Shown here piece after piece: positions 1 through 5,566 of a stretch of DNA of 6,245 nt (positions are counted from its first letter, which is position 1; each line of letters opens with the position of its first letter). The DNA lies in contig JAFTMP010000220.1 of assembly GCA_017452335.1 (NCBI GenBank), positions 1 to 6,245 of the forward strand, read 5' to 3'. A model generated the notes under the pieces. That model made no database searches. It had not been told where the DNA came from and saw nothing but the letters and a program-made list of their open reading frames with translations. Position numbers and translations under genes: made by a program. The DNA is from Clostridia bacterium (GTDB lineage: Bacteria; Bacillota; Clostridia; Oscillospirales; CAG-272).

Positions 1-1
1 G

Positions 2-115
2 GATGCAAGCAGAGTTTTGGTTAAATACTTTGAGTTTTACTACAACTCTGATCGACTTCACTCGGGTATCGGCTATCTTACACCGAATGAATGTTTTGAA
101 AAATTAACTCTTTAA
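2..115 (+). CDS. IS3-family transposase (OrfB, DDE integrase type), C-terminal fragment
   Basis: Only the last 37 codons are present; the start lies upstream of the window. The end of the protein reads YFEFYYNSDRLHSGIGYLTP followed by NECFEKLTL and a stop. The pattern F-x-x-Y-N-x-x-R-x-H-S-x-[IL]-x-x-x-T-P-x-x is the familiar C-terminal signature of IS3-family (IS150/IS3 group) OrfB transposases, downstream of the catalytic glutamate of the DDE core. The full enzyme cuts and joins the element ends through a circular intermediate. The catalytic residues are outside the window, so activity cannot be judged. The reading frame is clean and ends about 20 bases before the inferred element tip, the normal arrangement. 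Confidence 0.88.
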   Translation, partial: DASRVLVKYFEFYYNSDRLHSGIGYLTPNECFEKLTL

Positions 116-135
116 TTTGTCCACTAATCTTGACA
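116..135 (+). repeat. Candidate right terminal repeat of the IS, tipped with TTGACA
   Basis: These 20 bases follow the transposase stop and end in CA. The last six bases (130-135) are TTGACA, a perfect sigma-A -35 box pointing outward. In IS3-family elements such as IS911, the right end is known to carry a -35 box that joins a -10 box in the left end when the ends abut in the excised circle, making the junction promoter for transposase expression. The assignment here rests on position and sequence only. Confidence 0.6.
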
Positions 136-142
136 AGTTTCT

Positions 143-177
143 GGGGAGCCTTGGTTACAAGACTCCCCGCTTTTTTT
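143..177 (+). terminator. Rho-independent terminator just outside the IS end
   Basis: GGGGAG (143-148) pairs with CTCCCC (163-168), and CTTG (150-153) pairs with CAAG (158-161) around a GTTA loop, with one C/A mismatch between the two stems. Seven T residues follow (171-177). It lies outside the inferred IS end, so it would stop transposase read-through and insulate the phosphoesterase promoter. It may originally have ended whatever gene lay upstream before the element inserted. Confidence 0.82.
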
Positions 178-185
178 AAAAAGGA

Positions 186-214
186 TTGAAAAGTTGAAAG
201 CACTGTGCTATAAT
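186..214 (+). promoter_or_regulatory. Sigma-A promoter of the phosphoesterase gene (extended -10)
   Basis: TTGAAA (186-191) and a perfect TATAAT (209-214) are separated by 17 bases. TG at 206-207 forms an extended -10 (TGnTATAAT). Transcription would begin near 221, giving a leader of about 32 bases before the ATG at 253. It lies directly after the terminator at 143-177, so it is an independent promoter. No operator symmetry was seen around it. Confidence 0.82.
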
Positions 215-252
215 AAGGGCAACAAAGGCTTTTACATCAAAGGAGTACAAAC

Positions 253-2361
253 ATGAAAAGATTGATTGCATTTGGAATTTGTGTCGTACTGCTGATCTCG
301 GCTCTTCCGGCAAGCTTTTTGCTTTTTGCCGATGAGGAAGTGACGACCATTATCGCCTGCTCGGACTTTCAGCCCAAGAGCGGTCCGGCAAGCGGAAAAA
401 AGGTGGTTCAAAAGATCTTAAAGACGCTCAAGGAGCAGAGCGGAGTAAAAAAGGCTGACGGACTGCTCTTCTGCGGTGACTATGATTATGATACCTATGG
501 GGATGAAAGCTCCAATAAGACCGGTGTGAATACCGTGGTCTCCATCTTTTCTTCTATGATCGAGCGGGAAAACATGGTGTTCGTGCAGGGCAACCATGAT
601 GCCCTGGGCGGAAGCCTTGGCATGAACAAGAGCGGGGAAAATGACCCTGCAAGCGGAAAATACGGGGTGTTCGTCATCAATAACGATGACTACATGTGGT
701 ATAACAACGACCAGCAGACCATCAAGACCACCGCGCAAAACCTCACCGATTATTTAAATGAAAAGATCGAGGCAGGATATGACCGCCCCATTTTCGTCCT
801 TTCCCACCTGCCCCTGCACTACAGCATGCGCACCAAGATCGACGGGGACGGCATTTATGCGAATTCTCTCTTTCACGCCATGAATGAGGCAGGGAAGAAG
901 GGGTTGAACATCTTCTATCTTTACGGACATGACCACTCCAACGGCTGGGACGATTATCTGGGCGGTGCGGCAGTGTATTTGAAGAAGGGCGATGACATTC
1001 AGATCGCCAAAAACGGAAACAGAAGCGCTTTTACCGTGGAAACGCTGGCGTTTACCTATATGAATGCCGGCTTTGTGGGTTATTATAACAACGAAAACGG
1101 CGCGGATGATGCGCTGACCATGACCCTCTTTCAGATTAAGGGAAATGAAGTGATCGTGAACCGCTACGATGAGCAGGGCGCGCACAATTTGAAATCGGCA
1201 GGCGTGCGCAATGCCTTCAAGGGCGAGGAGGGCTATTCGCCCAATACCGATGTGTATGCATCTCCCCAAACGGTGGCTCTCACTGCAGTTACGCAAAAGG
1301 CCCCTCTTGACAAGGTGTTGACCATCAACAAGCAGGGCAAGGCGTATACCCGCGTGACCGATGCATCCACCATAAAGGACGGCGGACAGTATCTGCTGGT
1401 TTATAGCACAGGACTTGACAAGATCGTGACCCCCAAGGTGATCACCAAGAGCAATTCGGCAGGAGAGCGGGTAGGCTTTGAACTCTTTAAGGCAGAGGGG
1501 CTGGGCGGAGCGCTTATTTACGGAGCGCATGATGACTACCTTTGGACCTTCACCGCAAAGGACGGCGGCTTTACCCTTTCAAAGGATGGCAAAGCCATGA
1601 CGCTGACGCAGACCTCCGACCGCGCCATCACGGCGACCTTGGAGGAAGGGGACGGTAACGTCTTTAAGCTGAGATATGCGGTGGGCGGATATTATTTTGA
1701 GAGCGGATCCTTTAGCTTAAACTACAATGCCCGCGGGCTGATCAACGCCTTCACCTCTGACCCGTCGGTCTTTTATGTTTACGAATATGCGGGCTATGCC
1801 TTAGATGTGCTGGGCGGTAACGCCACGGTAAACGGGCAAAAGGTGCAGACGGCACTGCCCGGAAGTGAAGTGACGGTGACGCTTTCTCCTCTTTGCGAGG
1901 GAGTAAGCCTTGAAAAGTGGACGGCAAGCGGCATTTCCCTTGAGGATGCCACCAAAACCGAGTTGACCTTCACCATGCCCGAGGGCGCGGTGAGCTTGGA
2001 TGCTTCCTATAACTTCCACGAGCACCTTTATACTGTCAAGGCAGAGGATGCACAGTATTTAAAGGAAGAGGGTGTGTATTACCTCTCTTGTGCCTGCGGT
2101 GCGTCCTCCAAGGGTACACAGGCGGAAGCCACCTTTACGCCCGAGCCTCCAACCCCTTCCCACCAAAGTCCTTCTACCGAGAACGAGCCTCTGCCCGAAG
2201 ACAGTGAGGGCAGTCTTTCTGAAAGTCCTTCCAAAACCGAGCCGGGAGAGCAGGATGGTGCTGACAGCACGCTGATCATCGTTCTTTGCATTGCGGGCGG
2301 TGTGGCGGTGCTTGCCGCGGCAGGGCTTGTTGTGGTTCTTTTAAAAAAGAAAAAAGCGTAA
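253..2361 (+). CDS. Exported, membrane-anchored calcineurin-like metallophosphoesterase
   Basis: A 702-aa two-metal phosphoesterase predicted to face the cell exterior; the substrate is unknown. A signal peptide spans residues 1-26 (KR, then a hydrophobic core, possible cut after A26). The catalytic domain (about 31-310) has SDFQ (37-40), GDYDYD (75-80), GNHD (113-116), SHLPLH (184-189) and GHDHSNG (225-231), which match the family's DxH, GDxxD, GNH[DE], H and GHxH motifs. Q40 replaces the usual first histidine. Residues 355-515 look like a beta-rich accessory domain, 516-586 resemble a divergent InlB-type repeat, and 589-616 contain HEH and CACG, a possible small metal site. A P/E/S-rich linker (629-670), a membrane helix (about 673-697) and a KKKKA tail follow, with no LPXTG sortase motif. 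The start is set by AAAGGAG (239-245), 7 bases before ATG. The HAD gene begins 19 bases after the stop. Confidence 0.9.
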   Translation: MKRLIAFGICVVLLISALPASFLLFADEEVTTIIACSDFQPKSGPASGKKVVQKILKTLKEQSGVKKADGLLFCGDYDYDTYGDESSNKTGVNTVVSIFSSMIERENMVFVQGNHDALGGSLGMNKSGENDPASGKYGVFVINNDDYMWYNNDQQTIKTTAQNLTDYLNEKIEAGYDRPIFVLSHLPLHYSMRTKIDGDGIYANSLFHAMNEAGKKGLNIFYLYGHDHSNGWDDYLGGAAVYLKKGDDIQIAKNGNRSAFTVETLAFTYMNAGFVGYYNNENGADDALTMTLFQIKGNEVIVNRYDEQGAHNLKSAGVRNAFKGEEGYSPNTDVYASPQTVALTAVTQKAPLDKVLTINKQGKAYTRVTDASTIKDGGQYLLVYSTGLDKIVTPKVITKSNSAGERVGFELFKAEGLGGALIYGAHDDYLWTFTAKDGGFTLSKDGKAMTLTQTSDRAITATLEEGDGNVFKLRYAVGGYYFESGSFSLNYNARGLINAFTSDPSVFYVYEYAGYALDVLGGNATVNGQKVQTALPGSEVTVTLSPLCEGVSLEKWTASGISLEDATKTELTFTMPEGAVSLDASYNFHEHLYTVKAEDAQYLKEEGVYYLSCACGASSKGTQAEATFTPEPPTPSHQSPSTENEPLPEDSEGSLSESPSKTEPGEQDGADSTLIIVLCIAGGVAVLAAAGLVVVLLKKKKA

Positions 2362-2380
2362 AAAGAGGTGAAAGCGGGCA

Positions 2381-2848
2381 ATGAAGATCGTATTTTTGGA
2401 TATTGACGGCGTGCTCAACTCAAACGCCTACGACCGCATGCGCGGGCTTTACGATGGTCCGATAGACGAGAGCCGTTTGCCCCTTTTAAAAAGACTTCTT
2501 GAAAAGGGGCAGGCGCAGGCGGTGCTTACCAGCAGTTGGCGCAGGCACTGGGATCCCGAGGGCATTGAGACCGACTATACGGGAAAGATGCTGGAGGAGC
2601 AGTTTTATAAATTTGATATTGAGCTTTATGATAAGACCCCCGAGCTTGGGGCGCGTGCCGAGGAGATCACGGCGTGGCTGAAAGGAGCCGAAGAGGAAAT
2701 CGAGTCTTTTGTGATCCTTGACGACATCTTTTTCGGCTGGGGTACTCTTGCCCCACGGCTGGTGCGCACCGATGCGCGCATCGGCAGAGGGCTTGAAGAG
2801 CACCATATAACGGAAGCTCTTGAAATTTTGAATACGCCGATCGAATAA
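2381..2848 (+). CDS. HAD-superfamily phosphatase of the RNA-repair-associated (HAD_SAK-like) type
   Basis: A 155-aa cytosolic protein, about the size of a minimal capless HAD domain. Motif I is FLDIDGVLN (residues 5-13), with nucleophile D7 and acid/base D9. Motif II is LTSSWR (49-54), K85 in YDKTP is a candidate motif III lysine, and LDD (113-115) is motif IV, the Mg2+ site. The combination DIDGVLN...TSSWR...LDD is typical of the HAD domains described from 'Swiss Army Knife' RNA repair proteins and their free-standing relatives, which are expected to remove phosphates from polynucleotide ends. The substrate here is inferred from family only. The start is supported by AAGAGGTG (2363-2370), 10 bases upstream. 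The 19-base gap after the phosphoesterase gene, with no terminator, indicates co-transcription. Its partner gene is extracytoplasmic, so a shared substrate is not obvious. Confidence 0.82.
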   Translation: MKIVFLDIDGVLNSNAYDRMRGLYDGPIDESRLPLLKRLLEKGQAQAVLTSSWRRHWDPEGIETDYTGKMLEEQFYKFDIELYDKTPELGARAEEITAWLKGAEEEIESFVILDDIFFGWGTLAPRLVRTDARIGRGLEEHHITEALEILNTPIE

Positions 2849-2851
2849 TTG

Positions 2852-2900
2852 CCGCCGTAACGATTGAAACGATGCTACGTTGATGAACGCAATGCGGCGG
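2852..2900 (+). other. Possible hairpin in the HAD / unknown-gene junction
   Basis: CCGCCG (2852-2857) can pair with CGGCGG (2895-2900), with a weaker inner AACG/CGTT pairing. There is no T tract, so it is not a terminator. It might act as an mRNA processing or stability element between the cistrons, or be chance in GC-rich sequence. No convincing promoter was seen in the 83-base gap. Confidence 0.25.
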
Positions 2901-2931
2901 GTATTGAAAACCAGGCAAGGAGGCATAGAAA

Positions 2932-4362
2932 ATGATCAAATGTGCGCTTTCCCCCAGCGTTTTGGCGGCAGATTTGCAAAGGGAGGGCTTTGCAATTGAC
3001 GGTGAATGCGGTGTAGAGCAGCAGACTGTTTTGGGCTTTATTGCGGCGGTTGCCCTCTTTTGTGCTAAACCCTACCGCGGACTGGGTGCTTATGATAAAG
3101 ACGAGTTTCCCCGTCCCTTTGAGGAGGAGCGGCTGCGGCGGCTCTACGCCATGGCGGTGGGAAAGGGCGGAAATTTGGTGTCCTCTGTGGCAAAACGATG
3201 GCTAAAAGAGCAGATTAAAGGGGGGCAAACGCCCCGTTCTCTGCAATCACTGGCGCTTGATGCACAGCTCTGTGCAGAAAAGCTGGGTTTAGAAGGATTG
3301 CCTGCCGATCTTCTTTTTGCCCTCTGCCTTGCCACGCTGGAAGGAGGGGACACCGCGCTTCTTCTGCCCCCCTACCGCGCAGGAAGATTTTCGGCGCCGG
3401 AGGCGGTAGCGTCCTGCAGTGAGGGGATTGAAGACTACGTGATTGGAAAAATTGAAAAGTATAAAGAACAGCTTGATGAAAAAATCAAGAAGGCGGTTGC
3501 CATCCGCGATTGGCGCCCCGCACTGCCTGTGGGAAGCGAAGAGGAGCTTGCGGCGCTTTTGGAGGAATTTTACCGTTTTGAATATGAAAACGGGGTGCTT
3601 ACCCTGCTTTTAAAGGGCTTCTTTTCGGAAGAAGACTTAAAAATCCGCATCGTTTATCGGGACGGATGCTATATCTTTTGCGATGAGGGCGCTGCTCTTA
3701 GGGCGCTTTCAAAAAGGGTGGCAGGAAAAGAAGCGTGCCTTGCTATGGCAAAGAAGATCTTGGCGGGAACCATCTGTCAGATCGAGGGCGAGATGCTTTG
3801 CGCCGATGGGGAAGGCTTTGTGACCTTTGAGGACTTTTTGCAGTATGTGATCTTGGTTGCCCATGCCGATCTGATCGCGGAGCATTACAGAGGGGATGAG
3901 CGGTACGAGGAATACCCGCCCCTATTGCCCCTTGTTTCGGGCAGTGAGGGCGATCCCCGCGGACTTGAAGAGGCAATCCGCTCACTGATGTACATTCGGT
4001 ATGACGAGCAATTGGGTACACTGTTTCATCCTGTCCTTTGTTTTCTCGGTAATCAAACGGGCACGGTCTGGCTTCTTTTGACCGACGGTGAGCGCATCAC
4101 CCTGCGGGATCACGCCAATTCTTATGATGAGGGCGCGGTCTTTGAGCAGTATTTGGCATTCAGCGATGCCCTTTCCCCTGCCTTTGGCAGACAGATCGCG
4201 CCTGTTTTGGAGCGCTTTGGCGTGTACACGGAGGGTAACAAGCTGATTCTTACCTGTCAAGCGGGTGAGCGCACCGTTCTGTGCCGCGCCCTTCACCGCT
4301 ACATGCAGGCGGCGGTGCTTCTTTCTCAGTTCGGCGGTGCGGTGCCTGCGGTTGAGGACTGA
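2932..4362 (+). CDS. Hypothetical protein with apparent internal duplication (DUF1828-like repeats?)
   Basis: A 476-aa protein without signal peptide or membrane helix, so likely cytosolic. I do not recognise it securely. Residues 1-190 are mostly alpha-helical by eye, with a charged helix at 164-190 (EKYKEQLDEKIKKA). The rest seems to hold two related units, about 213-317 and 360-467. Each runs from a beta segment with a conserved Asp (D251 in IFCDEGAAL; D393 in ITLRDHA), through a helix, to an EG-x-x-L strand (285-289; 434-438), then a closing hydrophobic helix (FLQYVILVAHADLI; LHRYMQAAVLLSQF). This order recalls DUF1828-type domains, but only by pattern. The N-terminus contains SPSVLAADL (7-15), like the first strand of ribulose-phosphate 3-epimerase, yet the rest is not that enzyme. 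The start is firm: AAGGAGG (2917-2923), 8 bases before ATG. It lies 83 bases after the HAD gene. Confidence 0.8.
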   Translation: MIKCALSPSVLAADLQREGFAIDGECGVEQQTVLGFIAAVALFCAKPYRGLGAYDKDEFPRPFEEERLRRLYAMAVGKGGNLVSSVAKRWLKEQIKGGQTPRSLQSLALDAQLCAEKLGLEGLPADLLFALCLATLEGGDTALLLPPYRAGRFSAPEAVASCSEGIEDYVIGKIEKYKEQLDEKIKKAVAIRDWRPALPVGSEEELAALLEEFYRFEYENGVLTLLLKGFFSEEDLKIRIVYRDGCYIFCDEGAALRALSKRVAGKEACLAMAKKILAGTICQIEGEMLCADGEGFVTFEDFLQYVILVAHADLIAEHYRGDERYEEYPPLLPLVSGSEGDPRGLEEAIRSLMYIRYDEQLGTLFHPVLCFLGNQTGTVWLLLTDGERITLRDHANSYDEGAVFEQYLAFSDALSPAFGRQIAPVLERFGVYTEGNKLILTCQAGERTVLCRALHRYMQAAVLLSQFGGAVPAVED

Positions 4363-4430
4363 ACGTCATTCATTCCCGCGGTTCTTTTGGCGTATCGCTT
4401 ATAAAACTAAGGAAGAAGTAATCCTGAACA

Positions 4431-4459
4431 TTGACAAAAAGGAAAGAATTTGTTATAAT
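4431..4459 (+). promoter_or_regulatory. Consensus sigma-A promoter of the lipoprotein gene
   Basis: TTGACA (4431-4436) and TATAAT (4454-4459) both match consensus perfectly with a 17-base spacer, and TG at 4451-4452 adds an extended -10. It is the strongest promoter in the window by sequence. Transcription should start near 4466, leaving a leader of about 52 bases before the ATG at 4518. The promoter lies about 70 bases after the stop of the unknown gene, where no terminator was seen. Confidence 0.9.
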
Positions 4460-4505
4460 GAAAGCGCTGTTCAACTGTATATTGAATAGCAATTTAAGAC
4501 AATAC

Positions 4506-4512
4506 AGAGAGG
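4506..4512 (+). promoter_or_regulatory. Ribosome binding site fixing the lipoprotein start
   Basis: AGAGAGG ends 5 bases before the ATG at 4518. The open frame continues upstream to a TTG at 4431 and an ATG at 4458, but the first is the -35 box and the second overlaps the -10 box, upstream of the expected transcription start. This site therefore decides the start. Confidence 0.8.
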
Positions 4513-4517
4513 TTTTT

Positions 4518-4958
4518 ATGAAAAGAATTCTTATATTTTTACTGCTGATCGCGGCGCTTTGCATCACTTCCTGCAGTAACGGAAACACCACTACAGGGGC
4601 AGATGAAGCACCTGTTGGCGGCATTACGCCGTCTGCCGAAGCATCGACTGAAGCTGCGGAGTCATCGCCCGAAGACCCCCATAAGGGTTGGACGTGGCTT
4701 TTGGGGGATGTATACATTCCCGATCTTCCCTTTAATGACTGGGAGGGGGGAAATCAAGATAACATCAGCTGCTTCACCATTTATATCAAGTCCTACAATT
4801 CTGCGGCGTTCCACGCCTATGCACAATCTTTAACCGATTTCGGATACACGATTGAGCAGACGGAAAGCTATGCTTACTCGGGCACCGATCCCGAAAACAG
4901 GAGCATTCATTTGACCGATCATGAAAACGGTCAAATGCAGATCTCTATTTATTATTAA
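4518..4958 (+). CDS. Small lipoprotein of unknown function
   Basis: A 146-aa predicted membrane-anchored lipoprotein. The signal peptide is KR plus a hydrophobic run ILIFLLLIAAL, ending in the lipobox I16-T17-S18-C19, so C19 would be diacylated and the mature protein would sit on the outer face of the membrane. A low-complexity T/A/S/E-rich linker (about 20-55) follows, then a compact domain (about 56-146) rich in aromatic residues: W58, W60, FNDW, and beta-strand-like segments FTIYIKSY and QISIYY. The FHAYAQSLTDFGYTI stretch looks like a helix followed by a strand, an arrangement seen in many small alpha/beta lipoprotein domains, but I cannot name the family. It is a single-gene unit, with its own strong promoter before it and a terminator from 4998. 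High, constitutive expression is inferred from the promoter. Confidence 0.83.
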   Translation: MKRILIFLLLIAALCITSCSNGNTTTGADEAPVGGITPSAEASTEAAESSPEDPHKGWTWLLGDVYIPDLPFNDWEGGNQDNISCFTIYIKSYNSAAFHAYAQSLTDFGYTIEQTESYAYSGTDPENRSIHLTDHENGQMQISIYY

Positions 4959-4997
4959 AAGTATTAAAAGGCTTGATAAATTATTGCAAATTAAACA

Positions 4998-5041
4998 GGG
5001 GGTGTCTCAAATTCAGAATGCATTTGAGACACCCCCTTTTA
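4998..5041 (+). terminator. Strong rho-independent terminator (perfect 15-bp stem)
   Basis: GGGGGTGTCTCAAAT (4998-5012) pairs perfectly with ATTTGAGACACCCCC (5022-5036) around a 9-base loop; A4997/T5037 can extend the stem. Five T residues follow (5037-5041). It closes the lipoprotein unit and separates it from the blaI operon. On the opposite strand the bases after the stem are a broken T-rich run, so termination there would be weaker. Confidence 0.92.
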
Positions 5042-5142
5042 CTTTAGTAAGGGAAAGAAGCAAAGGTATGAATGGCGAATGCGTGCGGTTTGCAGACAAT
5101 ATCACAGGAAAGACGATTTTTTAGAAAGATCCTCAAAAGCAC

Positions 5143-5171
5143 TTGACAAATACGGACTATCGTGGTAGTAT
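5143..5171 (+). promoter_or_regulatory. Promoter of the blaI-blaR1 operon
   Basis: TTGACA (5143-5148) lies 17 bases before TAGTAT (5166-5171), a 4-of-6 match to the -10 consensus helped by TG at 5163-5164 (extended -10). Transcription would begin near 5178, about 28 bases before the blaI start. The -10 box lies inside the operator at 5154-5189, so a bound repressor should exclude RNA polymerase. Confidence 0.8.
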
Positions 5172-5189
5172 ATACTATAGAAATAGTCC
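5154..5189. promoter_or_regulatory. Double BlaI/MecI-type operator
   Basis: Two dyads of the form ACTA-N6-TAGT sit at 5156-5169 and 5174-5187, with centres 18 bases apart. Together they make a 36-base symmetric site: outer arms GGACTAT (5154-5160) and ATAGTCC (5183-5189) share a centre at 5171.5 with the perfect inner palindrome TAGTATATACTA (5166-5177). ACTA-N6-TAGT is the core of the staphylococcal bla/mec operators (for example TACTACATATGTAGTA), where two repressor dimers bind side by side. The site covers the -10 box and the transcription start of the repressor's own gene. Confidence 0.85.
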
Positions 5190-5193
5190 ACTT

Positions 5194-5199
5194 GGAGGG
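5194..5199 (+). promoter_or_regulatory. Ribosome binding site fixing the blaI start
   Basis: GGAGGG lies directly against an ATG at 5200 but 6-7 bases before an ATG at 5206. The first is too close for normal initiation, so 5206 is preferred. The open frame also reaches back to the TTG of the -35 box at 5143, which cannot be a start on the mapped transcript. Confidence 0.72.
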
Positions 5200-5205
5200 A
5201 TGAAG

Positions 5206-5562
5206 ATGCAACAGAAAATTTTTGACAGTGAATGGCGGCTCATGACCCTCATTTGGGAAAATGGAACGATGAGCGCCAAGGATTTGAGCCTCTTGGCAAA
5301 GGAGCGCATCGGCTGGAATAAAAACACCACCTATACCGTGCTTGGAAAATTGGAAGCCAAGGGGTACATTAAAAGAGAGGACCCGGGATTTTTATGCACG
5401 GCTCTTGTTTCAAGGGACGAAATTTGCAAGAATGAGACCCGCACACTGGTGGATCGGCTGTTTGGCGGCTCCAAAAAGGCGCTCTTTTCCGCGCTGTTGG
5501 AGGACGAGAGCCTTTCAAAAGAAGAGCTGGAGGAACTGCGCGCGCTGATTGAAAAGAGGTGA
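5206..5562 (+). CDS. blaI: BlaI/MecI/CopY-family transcriptional repressor
   Basis: A 118-aa DNA-binding repressor of about the usual family length (near 120-130 aa). Residues 3-65 form a winged helix-turn-helix: IFDSEWRLMTLIWENG is helix 1, MSAKDLSLL helix 2, and WNKNTTYTVLGKLEAKGYI holds the recognition helix and the start of the wing. Residues 66-118 contain the family's dimerisation region, including LVDRLFGGSKKAL and a charged helix near the end (LSKEELEELRALIEK). In BlaI and MecI, cleavage in this C-terminal part frees the operator; a comparable region is near F94, but the exact site cannot be read. The gene is preceded by a double ACTA-N6-TAGT operator and followed after 4 bases by a blaR1-like gene, so autorepression with sensor-triggered release is expected. 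Which target genes it controls beyond this operon is not visible. It could sense a signal other than beta-lactams. Confidence 0.92.
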   Translation: MQQKIFDSEWRLMTLIWENGTMSAKDLSLLAKERIGWNKNTTYTVLGKLEAKGYIKREDPGFLCTALVSRDEICKNETRTLVDRLFGGSKKALFSALLEDESLSKEELEELRALIEKR

Positions 5563-5566
5563 CGGG

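Larger units (their letters stand above)
1..135 (+). mobile_element. Right end of an IS3-family insertion sequence (partial)
   Basis: The window opens inside an insertion sequence. It holds the 3' end of a transposase gene (stop at 113-115), then about 20 bases reading TTTGTCCACTAATCTTGACA, which end in CA as right ends of IS3-family elements usually do. The reverse complement would begin TGTCAAGATTAGTGG, a plausible left-type end, but the left copy lies outside the window and the inverted repeat cannot be confirmed. The segment is clearly richer in A+T than the genes downstream, as expected for acquired DNA. The boundary at 135 is inferred from the terminal CA; a target duplication cannot be tested. 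Confidence 0.72.

Noticed and set aside
130..158. Hybrid promoter made by the IS -35 box and flanking DNA
   Set aside because: The bases at the right distance (GGTTAC) do not resemble a -10 box, and a terminator occupies the same stretch.
754..1530. Long open frame (258 codons) on the - strand inside the phosphoesterase gene
   Set aside because: It lies wholly antisense to a gene with clear catalytic motifs, has no ribosome binding site or promoter that I can see, and its protein shows no recognisable domain. It is a shadow of codon bias.
2932..3060. Ribulose-phosphate 3-epimerase gene
   Set aside because: Only a nine-residue stretch matches; none of the later epimerase motifs or metal-binding His/Asp residues are present.
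4363..4430. Terminator after the unknown 476-aa gene
   Set aside because: Short GC-rich pairings are possible around 4376-4400 but no stable stem followed by T residues was found, so read-through into the lipoprotein gene cannot be excluded.
5068..5124. Small open frame of 18 codons between the terminator and the blaI promoter
   Set aside because: There is no promoter between the terminator and this frame, the ribosome binding site is poorly placed (AAAGG 1-2 bases from the ATG), and the peptide has no recognisable feature. I see nothing else in 5042-5142.
5171..5176. TATACT as the blaI -10 box
   Set aside because: It would lie 22 bases from TTGACA, too far; TAGTAT at 5166 has the 17-base spacing and an upstream TG.
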